A DNA stretch of 64,000 nt from Vibrio hepatarius (lineage in GTDB: Bacteria > Pseudomonadota > Gammaproteobacteria > Enterobacterales > Vibrionaceae). Shown here piece by piece: positions 34,573 through 43,928 of this stretch; the stretch's first letter is position 1; each line of letters starts with the position of its first letter. The notes below the pieces were generated by a model, which had not been told where the DNA came from, did not search any database, and saw only the letters and a list, made by a program, of their open reading frames with translations. A program made the translations under genes and the position numbers. Location: contig NZ_JAATOO010000020.1 in assembly GCF_011806575.1 (NCBI RefSeq), forward strand, positions 24,151 to 88,150, in the 5' to 3' direction.

Positions 34573-35418
34573 CTACAAACCAACCGTCATATGTAAGCTG
34601 TAAAACAAACCACGTCCTATCAACTCAGACGCTAAGATCAATACTAGCGCTACGGTTAAGTTAACTGGGTTGACACTCGACTTATTGATCATCGGCAACA
34701 CCCAGATGAGTAGACCAACCAGTAAAAGCGCTACTTGCACACTCAGATAGCCACCAAGTCCGTCCACCAGCTCAGAAGCTTTAACAATTGAACTTTGTAC
34801 TTCACTCACAAGGTTCATTTTGCCCACCGTCACGACTACGCTAATCGCAACCGCAACAACAGCCAACATCACGATATTACGATCCACAGTGAAGCGGCTA
34901 TCCTTGGCAGATACGATCACCAACTGCGATAGCAATAAGCCACACACCACCATCGTCATCGCAAAGCTGAGCGGAGTGTAAATATTGAACCAGGTTGGAA
35001 CGGTATTGATCATGTACACATTCACCATGGAATACATAAAGATACAACCCAGAACCATCGCGCCAATCATTAAGATTTTTTGAAGTGCTGCACCGCCTTT
35101 ATTCAGTACGGATAGCAACCACTGTAGTCCACCTACAGCAAAGAATGCTGCGCCAAAGAACACTTCGTTCGACAGCCACGCTGAACCTAGCTGGTTAAAT
35201 GAGTTAAATGCGCGTAACGGAGAACCTAAATGGGTGATCGAGAACAGAAAGCCCAATCCCATGATCGCCCACAGCGCAAACATCGGCACTTTGTAGCTGT
35301 TGATTTTTGCTTCGTCAAAACCCATGGCCAACGCACGTGCGCTAACGAGTAGGTAACCACCAACTGCCGTTTGCGCCAGCACCGTAAAGAAGATTAAAGA
35401 ATACTCATGGAAAATCAT
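34573..35418 (-). CDS. dmsC: DMSO reductase membrane anchor subunit
   Basis: 281 aa (E. coli DmsC 287) with eight predicted hydrophobic segments. It anchors DmsAB to the inner membrane and takes electrons from menaquinol. The N-terminal helix FHEYSLIFFTVLAQTAVGGYL is typical of the DmsC/NrfD-like anchor. It starts 1 bp after dmsB ends and is the last gene of dmsABC, followed by a terminator. Sequence supports the DmsC family; the electron acceptor (DMSO, TMAO or another S/N-oxide) is inferred from the catalytic subunit. Confidence 0.9.
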   Translation of the reverse strand: MIFHEYSLIFFTVLAQTAVGGYLLVSARALAMGFDEAKINSYKVPMFALWAIMGLGFLFSITHLGSPLRAFNSFNQLGSAWLSNEVFFGAAFFAVGGLQWLLSVLNKGGAALQKILMIGAMVLGCIFMYSMVNVYMINTVPTWFNIYTPLSFAMTMVVCGLLLSQLVIVSAKDSRFTVDRNIVMLAVVAVAISVVVTVGKMNLVSEVQSSIVKASELVDGLGGYLSVQVALLLVGLLIWVLPMINKSSVNPVNLTVALVLILASELIGRGLFYSLHMTVGL

Positions 35419-35419
35419 C

Positions 35420-36040
35420 TTAAACCTCCTGAGGGTTTGCTAAGTAGCCCGTTGTATCACCCGTTGGCTTAGCATTCTTGTTCAACTTAATCACAATATT
35501 GGGCAAAGTCAGGTGTGAAGAAGGTAGTGGCGCAACGTCAGCGGTTGTGCCGTATTTCTCACGTAATACCTGTATTTCCCCAAATTCCAACGCACGCAGA
35601 GGACAAGATTCAACACACATTGGTTGCTTGCCATCAGCCACACGCTCGTAACACCCATCGCACTTAGTCATGTGGCCTTTCTCTTTACTAAACTGAGGCG
35701 CGCCGTAAGGACAAGCATTGCTACAGTGCTGGCAGCCGATGCAGACCTCTTCGTTGACCACCACCAAACCATCTTCTTGGCGTTTGTGCATCGCGCCTGA
35801 CGGACACACTTTCACGCACGCCGGATTTGAACAATGGTTACACGCGATAGACAAGTAGTAAGAGAACACATCATTTTGAATCCAGGTATCCCCATCTTGG
35901 ACAAAGCCACCACCGGCGTATTCATACACGCGGCGATAATTGCGCTTCACGTCCAAGTCCCGATAATCTTTACAAGCAAGCTGGCAAGTTTTACAACCTG
36001 TGCATTTACTTGAATCTATGTAAAAGCCGTATTGTTTCAT
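35420..36040 (-). CDS. dmsB: DMSO reductase iron-sulfur subunit
   Basis: 206 aa (E. coli DmsB 205), carrying four [4Fe-4S] clusters from DmsC to DmsA. Four cysteine groups are visible: CTGCKTCQLAC (~14-24), CNHCSNPACVKVCP (~68-81), CIGCQHCSNACP (~100-111) and CDGCYERVADGKQPMCVESCP (~127-147). The polypeptide begins QYGFYIDSSKC, the DmsB start. It lies 11 bp downstream of dmsA and 1 bp before dmsC. No signal peptide: it is co-exported with the Tat-dependent DmsA. Confidence 0.95.
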   Translation of the reverse strand: MKQYGFYIDSSKCTGCKTCQLACKDYRDLDVKRNYRRVYEYAGGGFVQDGDTWIQNDVFSYYLSIACNHCSNPACVKVCPSGAMHKRQEDGLVVVNEEVCIGCQHCSNACPYGAPQFSKEKGHMTKCDGCYERVADGKQPMCVESCPLRALEFGEIQVLREKYGTTADVAPLPSSHLTLPNIVIKLNKNAKPTGDTTGYLANPQEV

Positions 36041-36051
36041 CTTTACCTACC

Positions 36052-38496
36052 TTATGCTTTGTTCGCCAATTTGATATCAACCAGATTGGAGTGTTGCGGA
36101 TTCCCCTTCGCCAATGGACTTGGTCGTTGGGTCGTTAACACGTTAATCGATCCAGCATGATCGACTTTTTGTCCATCGGGGGCATACCAAGCGCCCTCAC
36201 CTAACGCGACTACGTGAGGCAAGATACGTGGTGTCACTTTGGCAGGTATACGGACTTCACCGCGATCATTAAAAATGCTCACCATATCGCCGTTTTTGAT
36301 GCCACGAGCCTCGGCATCTATCGGGTTAATCCATACTTCCTGACGTGCTGCCGCTTTAAGCAACGCCACATTGCCATAAGTAGAGTGGCAGCGAGCTTTA
36401 AAGTGGAAACCCGTCAGCTGCAGTGGATACTTGGCTGTTAGTGGGTCATTGTGTCCCTCAAAAGAATCCACATAGATAGGCAATGGGTGGATCACTTCAT
36501 CTTCTTTTAGCGTCCACTCTTTGGCGATATTTGCTAATGTTTCAGAATAGATTTCAATCTTGCCACTTGGTGTTGAAAGCGGGTTGGCTTCAGGATCATT
36601 CCGGAAGTCTTGATAAGCGATGTAATCACGTTGGTATTGACGCTTATAAATGCCCAACTCTTTCATCTCTTCAAAGGTTGGCAAAGACGGATCTTGCTTG
36701 CGGGTTTCTGCATACAAATGTTCAACCCACTCTTGCTGCGTCCGCCCTTCGGTAAACTCTTTCTCTACTCCCATGCGTTTGGCGATCTCAGAGCACATCT
36801 CATAGATACTTTTCGCTTCGAACTGAGGCTCAATCGCTTTCTGCGCATAGATGAAATAAGGCGCATTCGATGCTTTGCCGTCCATTGCCCAGTCATCTTG
36901 TTCAGAAGTGGTTAAATCCGGTAGGATAATATCGGCGTACTTAGCGGAAGACGTCATGTGATTGTCGATCACTACGATCATTTCACACGCTTTGTCGTCT
37001 TGTAAGATTTCATGAGTTTTGTTGATCTCGGCATGCTGGTTAACCAAGCAGTTACCCGCGTAGTTCCAAATCATCTTGATCGGATTGGCTAAGCGCTCTG
37101 CACCGCGTACACCATCGGTTTTGTCTGTCATTTCATGGTGGCGATAAATCGCATCCGTCCACAAGAACATCGAGATCGAGGTTTTTACTGGATTAGGAAC
37201 GGTTGGGAAACGCACAAACGGAATATTGATATCACTTTCACGCGCACCTGTTGAACCACCAGAGACGCCTACCGAGCCAGTCAGTAGAGACAGCATAGCA
37301 ATAGCGCGCGATGCTAATTCACCGTTCGCAGTGCGTTGCAAACCCCAGCCCTGATGAATCGCGCATGGTTTGTTTGCGCCCATTTCACGACCGAGCTTGA
37401 TAATGGTGTCGACAGGAATCCCTGTGATCTTAGAAGCCCATTGTGGTGTTTTTTCTACCCCATCGTCACCCAAGCCTAAAATGTATGACTTGTAGTCGCT
37501 GTTTTTGGGTGCAGACGCAGGCAGAGTTTTCTCATCATAGCCGATACAATATTTATCGAGGAAAGCCTGATCGACATAGTTCTCCGTGATCAGAACATGC
37601 GCTAGGCCTGCCACCAATGCCGCATCAGTAGAAGGACGAATTGGAATCCATTGGTCTTCACGCCCGCCAGCGGTATCGGTGTAACGAGGGTCAATAATAA
37701 TGGTTCTAACGTTGGACTTGTTTTTACTCTCGACATAGTGATGGATCAAACCACCACCAGACATACGTGTCTCAGCCGGGTTGTTACCAAACTGAATGTT
37801 GAGTTTTGCGTTGGCTAAATCAGAGAACGAGTTGTTCATCGCCCAGCCACCATAAGTATGACTGAGGCCTTCCGCAATTTGCGCAGTGGAGTAATCACCA
37901 TAGTGATTTAAATAGCCACCGCATAGATTCATTAAACGAGCAATCAATGTGGATGCTGGCGGCCAAGACTTAGTCACCGTGCCGCCAAGCGTGCCCGTAC
38001 CGTAGTTCAAATAGATTGAGTCGTTGCCGTAGTCTTTAATTAAACGCTGCATCGTCTTGGCAACTTCATCGTAAGCTTCTTCCCAACTGATGCGCTTAAA
38101 CTTACCTTCACCACGCTTGCCAACCCGTTTCATTGGGTACTTCAATCGGTCTGGGTTGTAGACTCGACGACGCATTGAGCGTCCACGAAGACAAGCTCTT
38201 ACTTGAGGGCTGTCTCCAAACACGTCTCCACCGGTATTGTCGGTTTCAACATATTTGATCTCACCATTTTGTACATGCATGCGGAGCGGGCAGCGTGAAC
38301 CACAGTTTACTGTACATGCGCTCCAAACAACTTTCTCGTCACTTGTTACTGATTCTGCCGCGCGCGTAGGGCTAGACTTAAATGGTAAGCTAATACCACT
38401 AGCCAACGCCGCTGCACTACCTACCGCAGAACTCGCTTTAATGAACCCGCGACGAGTCAGGTTCATCAAGTCAGATTGCTGTTTATTCTTCGTCAT
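36052..38496 (-). CDS. dmsA: DMSO reductase catalytic (molybdopterin) subunit
   Basis: Reduces DMSO (and commonly TMAO or other S/N-oxides) in anaerobic respiration. I chose ATG at 38496, giving 814 aa, the same as E. coli DmsA; the frame is open to 38589 but that would run into the FNR box. The Tat signal is LTRRGFIKASS followed by a hydrophobic segment. The FeS motif is CTVNCGSRCPLRM...RACLRG (C-x3-C-x3-C-x~34-C). NYGTGTLGG and the SW segment after it mark the molybdopterin site with its Ser ligand. GVSGGSTGARE and VIDNHMTSSAKYADIILPD are typical. Divergent from dmsD-napF; a perfect FNR box lies 80 bp upstream. Confidence 0.95.
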   Translation of the reverse strand: MTKNKQQSDLMNLTRRGFIKASSAVGSAAALASGISLPFKSSPTRAAESVTSDEKVVWSACTVNCGSRCPLRMHVQNGEIKYVETDNTGGDVFGDSPQVRACLRGRSMRRRVYNPDRLKYPMKRVGKRGEGKFKRISWEEAYDEVAKTMQRLIKDYGNDSIYLNYGTGTLGGTVTKSWPPASTLIARLMNLCGGYLNHYGDYSTAQIAEGLSHTYGGWAMNNSFSDLANAKLNIQFGNNPAETRMSGGGLIHHYVESKNKSNVRTIIIDPRYTDTAGGREDQWIPIRPSTDAALVAGLAHVLITENYVDQAFLDKYCIGYDEKTLPASAPKNSDYKSYILGLGDDGVEKTPQWASKITGIPVDTIIKLGREMGANKPCAIHQGWGLQRTANGELASRAIAMLSLLTGSVGVSGGSTGARESDINIPFVRFPTVPNPVKTSISMFLWTDAIYRHHEMTDKTDGVRGAERLANPIKMIWNYAGNCLVNQHAEINKTHEILQDDKACEMIVVIDNHMTSSAKYADIILPDLTTSEQDDWAMDGKASNAPYFIYAQKAIEPQFEAKSIYEMCSEIAKRMGVEKEFTEGRTQQEWVEHLYAETRKQDPSLPTFEEMKELGIYKRQYQRDYIAYQDFRNDPEANPLSTPSGKIEIYSETLANIAKEWTLKEDEVIHPLPIYVDSFEGHNDPLTAKYPLQLTGFHFKARCHSTYGNVALLKAAARQEVWINPIDAEARGIKNGDMVSIFNDRGEVRIPAKVTPRILPHVVALGEGAWYAPDGQKVDHAGSINVLTTQRPSPLAKGNPQHSNLVDIKLANKA

Positions 38497-38575
38497 AATT
38501 GGATGCCTTAACATTGCTTGCGCATACCACTTTAGGGGTAAGCGTGTACTATTAAAATGACGAGAGCAGCCACTA

Positions 38576-38589
38576 TTGATATAAATCAA
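38576..38589. promoter_or_regulatory. FNR box shared by dmsABC and dmsD-napF
   Basis: TTGATATAAATCAA is a perfect match to the FNR consensus TTGAT-N4-ATCAA. It lies 80 bp before the dmsA ATG and 99 bp before the dmsD-like ATG, suited to anaerobic activation of one or both promoters. Confidence 0.85.
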
Positions 38590-38688
38590 AGTGAATATTA
38601 ATTTAATTTTAAATTGTCAATTCTGTGATTAAATTTGACGTGGATATGAAAGAATAGAAACACACCTTAATTAAGCTAATTTATTGAA

Positions 38689-39264
38689 ATGAAAATGATT
38701 ATCCATACGCTTAAAATATTAGGAACATTGTTCTATCACAAACGCGGTAAAGCAGAATCGGTTGAACTGGTACGCTCTTTAGTGACAGAAAATGTTCTTC
38801 AAACAGAAACATTGAATGCACTCACTTCTTTGACGGACGAACAACTCGAACATGATTTCAGCATGCTATTTGAAGGAATGGGTACTATGCCAGTCCCACC
38901 TTGGGGATCGGTGTATTTAGACAAAGAGCAGGTATTGTTCGGCGAATCGAACACACAATATCGACTATTCTTACAACAGCACGGTATCGAATTAGATTCA
39001 GGTCAACGTGAGCCAGAAGATCAGTTCGGATTAATGTTGCTGGCGTGCGCACACTTTCTTGAACAAGATCAAACACAAGCAGCATGTGAGCTATTCGGAG
39101 AGCATTTGATGCCTTGGGGCTCAACCTATCTTGAGCAACTCAAAGACAAAGCACCAAGCCCGTTTTATCAGCGATTGGCAGCAGACGTCTCGAAATGGCT
39201 AAACGCGTTGATTCGACAACAACACATTGAAGTAGTGAAAAAGAAGATCTATTTAGATGAGTGA
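38689..39264 (+). CDS. TorD/DmsD-family redox-enzyme maturation chaperone
   Basis: 191-aa all-helical protein of the TorD/DmsD/NarJ group. It binds the Tat signal peptide of a molybdoenzyme and holds it for cofactor insertion. Family landmarks: LGTLFYHKRG at the N-terminus, FEGMGTMPVPPWGSVYLD and the EPEDQFGLML motif (family E-P-x-D-H/Q). The neighbouring dmsA is the obvious client, so this is probably DmsD. It overlaps napF by 8 bp. The ribosome site is weak; ATG at 38695 is an alternative. Confidence 0.88.
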   Translation: MKMIIHTLKILGTLFYHKRGKAESVELVRSLVTENVLQTETLNALTSLTDEQLEHDFSMLFEGMGTMPVPPWGSVYLDKEQVLFGESNTQYRLFLQQHGIELDSGQREPEDQFGLMLLACAHFLEQDQTQAACELFGEHLMPWGSTYLEQLKDKAPSPFYQRLAADVSKWLNALIRQQHIEVVKKKIYLDE

Positions 39265-39772
39265 ATCCATCGATAATAATCGACGAGGCTTTCTGAGCCG
39301 TTTTAGCCAACCAGTAAAACGGGCTCAGCAAGCAGAGATAACACCGCGCCCCGTCGCACGTCCGCCTCACGCGGTGGATGAAGCATTGTTTGCTCGTCTT
39401 TGTGACGGCTGCGGTGAATGCCTAAAAGTTTGCCCAAATAGTGTCATTGAACTGGATGCTCAACTGGCGCAGCTCAATCTCGATTACAACCAATGCAGTT
39501 TATGTGGCGAGTGCGTCAAAGCCTGCCCTAGCGATGCTCTGCATGCATCTGTGCCACTGGACATCAACTTGCGCCCGCACTTCTCGCAAAGCTGCAACAA
39601 TTATCTTCAGATGGAATGCCAGCAATGCGCCTTTGCTTGTCCGCAGCACGCTATCTCGGTTCAAGATGATGAACTACCACACCTAAACAACGAACTCTGC
39701 AATGGCTGCGGGCAATGTCGCACCAGTTGCTACACCGATGCGATAACCATGCAGTTATATAATGCGAACTAA
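39257..39772 (+). CDS. napF: NapF-like polyferredoxin
   Basis: 171 aa. It starts with NNRRGFLSRFSQP, typical of NapF, then shows four iron-sulfur cysteine groups: CDGCGECLKVCP, CSLCGECVKACP, CNNYLQMECQQCAFACP and CNGCGQCRTSCY. NapF is a cytosolic ferredoxin-like protein that interacts with a molybdoenzyme (NapA) before Tat export. Here it overlaps the dmsD-like gene by 8 bp and is divergent from dmsABC, so its partner is probably DmsA. No napDAGHBC genes are in the window. Confidence 0.88.
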   Translation: MSESIDNNRRGFLSRFSQPVKRAQQAEITPRPVARPPHAVDEALFARLCDGCGECLKVCPNSVIELDAQLAQLNLDYNQCSLCGECVKACPSDALHASVPLDINLRPHFSQSCNNYLQMECQQCAFACPQHAISVQDDELPHLNNELCNGCGQCRTSCYTDAITMQLYNAN

Positions 39773-39776
39773 AAAC

Positions 39777-40130
39777 TCATCCGTTCTCAAAAACACCACC
39801 CATTTGAGGCGTCCTAGAGCGATAGAAGCCAACCAATTTATCAAGAAACTCGTATAGCGTTTGATTCATTTCATCGTAGTCATGGGTCAATAACACCTCC
39901 GCAGACTCAGCAAAGCGGCATTGTCCTGCATCACTGAGATCGTCATTTTCGATCAGTAACGAAACAACCTCTTTGGTTAACTCCATATGGCATTGAAAGC
40001 CAAATACCAGCTCACTATAAGCGACGATTTGTCGTGGGCAACCGTCACCGCTTGCGATAATTCGTGCGTCAGGAGTCAGCCCCGGCATTTCTTTGTGCCA
40101 ATGCCCTACCTCCAAACTCAGTGGACTTTT
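39777..40130 (-). pseudogene. Truncated class I glutamine amidotransferase (C-terminal half)
   Basis: The frame encodes only the C-terminal half of a ~240-aa GMP-synthase-like amidotransferase. GHWHKEMPGL, IIASGDGCPRQIVAY and FGFQCHMELT are recognisable, the last containing the catalytic His-x-Glu. An in-frame TAA at 40131-40133 cuts the frame just upstream, and no N-terminal half with the nucleophile Cys (G-C-x-G) is present in any frame up to 40357. It lacks its active-site cysteine and a normal start (TTG at 40115 is the only candidate). It is convergent with napF, 4 bp between stops. Confidence 0.72.
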
Positions 40131-40357
40131 TTAATGCCTAGCACAGTTGATAACCTGTTTTCTGCTCAGCATGAAGCTATACTCGACTGGCTATAACTCC
40201 ATTTCCAAACGCACAGGAATTTCGGGTTAGGGAATAGAGACCGACTCTGCTAGAATCGCCTCCCCTCCGACCTCGATGACACTTGCGCCACTGTCTTGTA
40301 TAGAGCGGAAAACACACTACCCACCTCCTCGATTAAATAGATACTTAGGAACTCGTT

Positions 40358-40771
40358 ATGATGACGGATGAAGAAAGAATTGAATTACAGAAAAATAACC
40401 CGCTACACGGTCTTAAGTTAGAAACTTTACTGCAAGAGCTGGTGGATTTTTATGGTTGGGACATCCTAGATACTGCGATGCGTTTTAACTGTTTCCACAC
40501 CAATCCCTCGATTGCGAGTAGCGTTAAGTATTTAAAGAAAACCGATTGGGCAAGAGAAAAGTTAGAGAACTTCTATCTATACCGCTTTAAACGCATGCCA
40601 CGCGCATCTAGCGACGAGTATGATTTACCACCTCGAGCTCGCACTTTCCCACACGGTTTGAAACCGAAAGAACCGATGGCACTGACCGTTGACTCAATCT
40701 TAAAATCGCAAGCGAAAGCGGCATCGGCCCATAAAGAGCGCTCATCACGTAACCGCAACTCTCGTAGGTAG
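40358..40771 (+). CDS. VF530-family (DUF2132) DNA-binding protein
   Basis: 137 aa. Residues ~15-75 match the VF530 family, whose founding member is Vibrio fischeri VF0530: NNPLHGLKLETLL, LVDFYGWDILD, NCFHTNPSIASSVKYLKKT and WAREKLENFYL. The C-terminal ~55 residues are basic and disordered-looking (SILKSQAKAASAHKERSSRNRNSRR). Family members form a homodimer with a DNA-binding character; cellular role is not clear. TAGGAACTCGTT precedes the ATG. Monocistronic, with a hairpin after it. Confidence 0.88.
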   Translation: MMTDEERIELQKNNPLHGLKLETLLQELVDFYGWDILDTAMRFNCFHTNPSIASSVKYLKKTDWAREKLENFYLYRFKRMPRASSDEYDLPPRARTFPHGLKPKEPMALTVDSILKSQAKAASAHKERSSRNRNSRR

Positions 40772-40800
40772 CTCGCTGCTTTTCATTCAGAGACATTTGA

Positions 40801-40836
40801 AGAGTCATACGCCGTTTATTCGCGTATGGCTCTTTG
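40801..40836 (+). terminator. Rho-independent terminator-like hairpin
   Basis: AGAGTCATACGC-cgtttattc-GCGTATGGCTCT, a 12-bp stem with one G-T pair, followed by TTG, 29 bp after the VF530-like gene. Confidence 0.6.
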
Positions 40837-40919
40837 CTGCTACTCGACTAGAACGTCCCTACCTGCTGCGAATAGAACCTAGCACTTAATGTTATCGGCA
40901 ACGTTCAAACCTTCTTAGG

Positions 40920-41783
40920 TCAACGGATTTTCGCTGTTAACACATCGTGTAAAGTTTTTATCACTGCTTTTCTTGGACTTGATTGACGTTCCACTATACC
41001 TATTTGCCTTTTAATTTGAGGGGAGCCAAAAGGGACTCTGTAAATGTTAGACATTTCAGGTCTGATAGACATTTGAGGAACGACTGAAACACCAAGGCCA
41101 TGATGTACACAAGTGATGATCGACTCAATGTTATCTACTTCGGCGACATCGCTGGTCGAGATTTCCATTCTGGATAATTCTGTATTAATGAGGTTTGCAA
41201 GAGGTACATTGCTATTAAAGCGGATGAATGGAAATCGCGAGAGGATTTCTCGTAATGTCATACCACTCACCTCATACGAGGAGATTAACCAAAGAGGCTC
41301 ATTGATAAAGGGACTCCACTTTAAGTTTGGCGGTATTTTGATATGTTCAGCAACAATAGCAGCATCTAATTGCCCTGAAGCTACGTCAGAGACCAAATCT
41401 TTGGAAAGGCCCACTTTCAAGCTGGTTTTAAGGTTTGGATACCCCTTATTCATTTCGACCATCGCTGAAGGCAGCAAATTTAGAGCACTTGAGCGCACAG
41501 CCCCAATCACAAATGTCCCCGAAACTAAATCTCCCTTTAACGATAGTTTTGTATCTTCTTCCAACCTTAGTATTTGGCTTGCCATTTCTACCGTCTGCAT
41601 GCCCTGAGGAGTGAGTTTGGGAGGTCGACTGGTTCGGTCAAATAATATGATATCGAGCTCTTGTTCCAGAGCAGCGATTTGCTGACCTACGGCGGCAGGG
41701 GTTAAACAGACATCATCGGCAGCCTTTGCGAAAGTACCATGTTTCCAAATGGATACTAAGGTTTTGAGCTGTCTCGTGTCCAT
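40920..41783 (-). CDS. LysR-family regulator of the hydroxyacid/TTT operon
   Basis: 287 aa. N-terminal winged HTH: TRQLKTLVSIWKHGTFAKAADDVCLTPAAVGQQI..., then LEQELDIILFDR and TPQGMQTVEMASQIL. The effector domain starts near residue 90 (GTFVIGAVRSSALNLLPSAM). It is divergent from the 2-hydroxyacid dehydrogenase operon, 173 bp away, and is the probable activator of that operon in response to its substrate. The effector pocket does not allow a ligand to be named. Confidence 0.88.
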   Translation of the reverse strand: MDTRQLKTLVSIWKHGTFAKAADDVCLTPAAVGQQIAALEQELDIILFDRTSRPPKLTPQGMQTVEMASQILRLEEDTKLSLKGDLVSGTFVIGAVRSSALNLLPSAMVEMNKGYPNLKTSLKVGLSKDLVSDVASGQLDAAIVAEHIKIPPNLKWSPFINEPLWLISSYEVSGMTLREILSRFPFIRFNSNVPLANLINTELSRMEISTSDVAEVDNIESIITCVHHGLGVSVVPQMSIRPEMSNIYRVPFGSPQIKRQIGIVERQSSPRKAVIKTLHDVLTAKIR

Positions 41784-41956
41784 TATGTAAACCTTTCTTT
41801 TATTAAATGTTAAATTTCTTTAGCTACCATAAGATTTTTTTGTTTTGTAGTCTACGTTTCAAGGTTGAGAAGATAGAGAAATGATTCACGTATCACCAAT
41901 TTTGTTTCTTAAACCTTCATGTACTGCTGATACCACTACAACAAAGACAATAAAAT

Positions 41957-42967
41957 ATGGAAAAAACAATAATTGTTACAGGTCCTGATTTAGCAAGCTC
42001 AGCTGTCGAGATGTTAAATAAAAAGGGGTTTAAGTTGGTGCATACCGCGCCATATAGCGAAGAGAAAGAGCTGATAGACTTAGTCAAGAACACTCAAGCG
42101 GTAGGGATTATTTCTCGTATGGGAAAGATCACACCAGCTATCATTGATGCAGGCCTTCCCCACCTTAAAGTGATTGCTAAACATGGTGTTGGCGTTGATA
42201 ACATCGACATCCAAGCGGCAGCTGAACGTAGCATCCCGGTGGTTGTTGCATCTGGTGCTAATTCGGTTTCAGTTGCAGAGCATACTATTGCTCTAATGTT
42301 AACGGTAATTAAGCAAATTCAACCGTTGGACAAAGGGTTACGCAGTGGGCTTTGGGAAAAGCCTGGATTTTCTGGGTACGAAGTTGCAACGAAATGTTTA
42401 AGTTTACTCGGTATGGGCTCTATTGCCCAAGAAACCGCGAGAATAGCGAAAGGTTTAGGCTTAAGCCTATTCGGCTATGATCCCTATGCAGACGAATCTG
42501 TATTTGAGAAGTTTGGCGTTGAGCGCTGTGCAACTTTGGATGAATTGCTCTCTAAAAGTAACATTTTGAGTCTGCACTCTCCTTTGACTCCAGAAACTCG
42601 TCACATCATCAATAAAGATACCATTCATAAAATGCCATCAGGCAGCTTCATCGTGAATACCGCACGAGGAGGATTGATCGATGAAGAGGCATTATTAGAG
42701 GCGATTCAATCTGGCTATCTCGCTGGAGCTGGGCTCGATACTTTCTCAGTAGAGCCACCTTCCCCTGATCACCCTTTTTTCCAAGAAAGAAATATTGTTG
42801 TAACGCCACACATTGCTGGAGTTACTAATGAAGGAAGTACTCGTGTGAGCGAAAGTGCTGCGCAAGACATTATTTCGATCATTGCCGATGAAAAACTACC
42901 TACCTATCGCGTAGTCAATCACAAGTTAATGACGAGTGCAGACAAATTCGTAAAGATTGGAGAATAG
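41957..42967 (+). CDS. D-2-hydroxyacid dehydrogenase
   Basis: 336 aa, D-isomer-specific 2-hydroxyacid dehydrogenase family (PGDH/GhrB-like), cytosolic, NAD(P)-dependent. The Rossmann motif is LLGMGSIAQETARIAKGLG with Asp in GYDPYAD, suggesting NAD preference. Catalytic residues: Arg in NTARGGLIDEEAL, Glu in FSVEPPSPDHPFF and His in TPHIAGVTNEGS. It would interconvert a 2-hydroxyacid and its 2-oxoacid. It is followed after 3 bp by an RraA-family gene and by a tripartite tricarboxylate transporter, so its substrate is likely an imported hydroxy-carboxylate. Confidence 0.88.
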   Translation: MEKTIIVTGPDLASSAVEMLNKKGFKLVHTAPYSEEKELIDLVKNTQAVGIISRMGKITPAIIDAGLPHLKVIAKHGVGVDNIDIQAAAERSIPVVVASGANSVSVAEHTIALMLTVIKQIQPLDKGLRSGLWEKPGFSGYEVATKCLSLLGMGSIAQETARIAKGLGLSLFGYDPYADESVFEKFGVERCATLDELLSKSNILSLHSPLTPETRHIINKDTIHKMPSGSFIVNTARGGLIDEEALLEAIQSGYLAGAGLDTFSVEPPSPDHPFFQERNIVVTPHIAGVTNEGSTRVSESAAQDIISIIADEKLPTYRVVNHKLMTSADKFVKIGE

Positions 42968-42970
42968 AGA

Positions 42971-43645
42971 ATGACAATAGGATTTAAGATAAATACTAGG
43001 ACTCGTAAAGCATCTGATGAGTTATTGAATGCATATAAAGAACTACCTGTAGCGAACGTATCAGATTCTATGAATCGTTTATTTGCGGCAGGTCCCACGC
43101 TTCGCCCTATGCACACTTCAGGCCAATTGATAGGATCGGCAATAACGGTAAGAAGCCGCCCTGGTGACAACTTAATGCTTCACAAAGCAATTGATATGGC
43201 GGTACCAGGTGACGTCATTGTTGTTGATGGTGGTGGAGAAGTCGCGAATGCGTTAATGGGTGAGTTGATGCTTGCTTATGCGATTAAAAAAGGTGTGGTT
43301 GGGTTTGTTATTAACGGTGCAATTCGAGATTTGGATGCATTCCGAGAAGTAAACTTGCCAACTTTTGCTGCAGGTGTGACTCATAGAGGACCATTTAAAG
43401 ACGGTCCTGGAGAAATTAACGTTCCAATTAGTATTGATGGCATGCTCATTAATCCAGGAGATATCATTATTGGTGACTCAGATGGTGTGTTAGCCGTACC
43501 ACTAGATGACGCAGAATGGATACTCGAAAGCACTCTCATCAAGCAAGACAAAGAGGTTAATCAGATGAGGGCGATCAGCGAAGGTTTGAACGATCGAACT
43601 TGGGTTGATAGAACATTAAAAGAGAAAGGTTGTCTTGAGGTATAA
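42971..43645 (+). CDS. RraA/HMG-CHA aldolase-family protein
   Basis: 224 aa, RraA-like fold (4-hydroxy-4-methyl-2-oxoglutarate / 4-carboxy-4-hydroxy-2-oxoadipate aldolase family). Motifs: GDVIVVDGGGE, GELMLAYAIKKG, INGAIRDLDAF with the conserved Arg-Asp and GDSDGVLAVP. Members of this fold with these motifs often act as divalent-metal retro-aldolases or oxaloacetate decarboxylases producing pyruvate. True RraA (RNase E inhibitor) is ~160 aa, so the extra N-terminal 40 residues and the operon argue for catabolism. It lies 3 bp after the dehydrogenase. Confidence 0.85.
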   Translation: MTIGFKINTRTRKASDELLNAYKELPVANVSDSMNRLFAAGPTLRPMHTSGQLIGSAITVRSRPGDNLMLHKAIDMAVPGDVIVVDGGGEVANALMGELMLAYAIKKGVVGFVINGAIRDLDAFREVNLPTFAAGVTHRGPFKDGPGEINVPISIDGMLINPGDIIIGDSDGVLAVPLDDAEWILESTLIKQDKEVNQMRAISEGLNDRTWVDRTLKEKGCLEV

Positions 43646-43928
43646 GCAACAACTTTCAAATAAATACAATTATTAATAATAAACTATAAATTTAATTTAA
43701 AAATAACGTGAATTCACTGTTAAAGATATCTAGCGTGAATATATGAAGAAGGAAAATGTTTCCTATTCTAATTATTGATTTTATGCAACATGGGTAATAT
43801 ACCCCATATGCCTTGGATACACTTAGCATATACCGTGCTCTTCCTACATTTATAGAGCATGAGCTAAAGTCGTATCATCAATCAATTGAATAAGAAACTA
43901 TCCAAATATAACAAGACGGAGAAAATGG

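Noticed and set aside
38497..38589. Longer dmsA start (up to 38589)
   Set aside because: It would place the FNR box inside the coding region and distance the Tat motif from the N-terminus.
41113..41607. 164-aa plus-strand frame inside the LysR gene
   Set aside because: Antisense to a clear LysR coding region.
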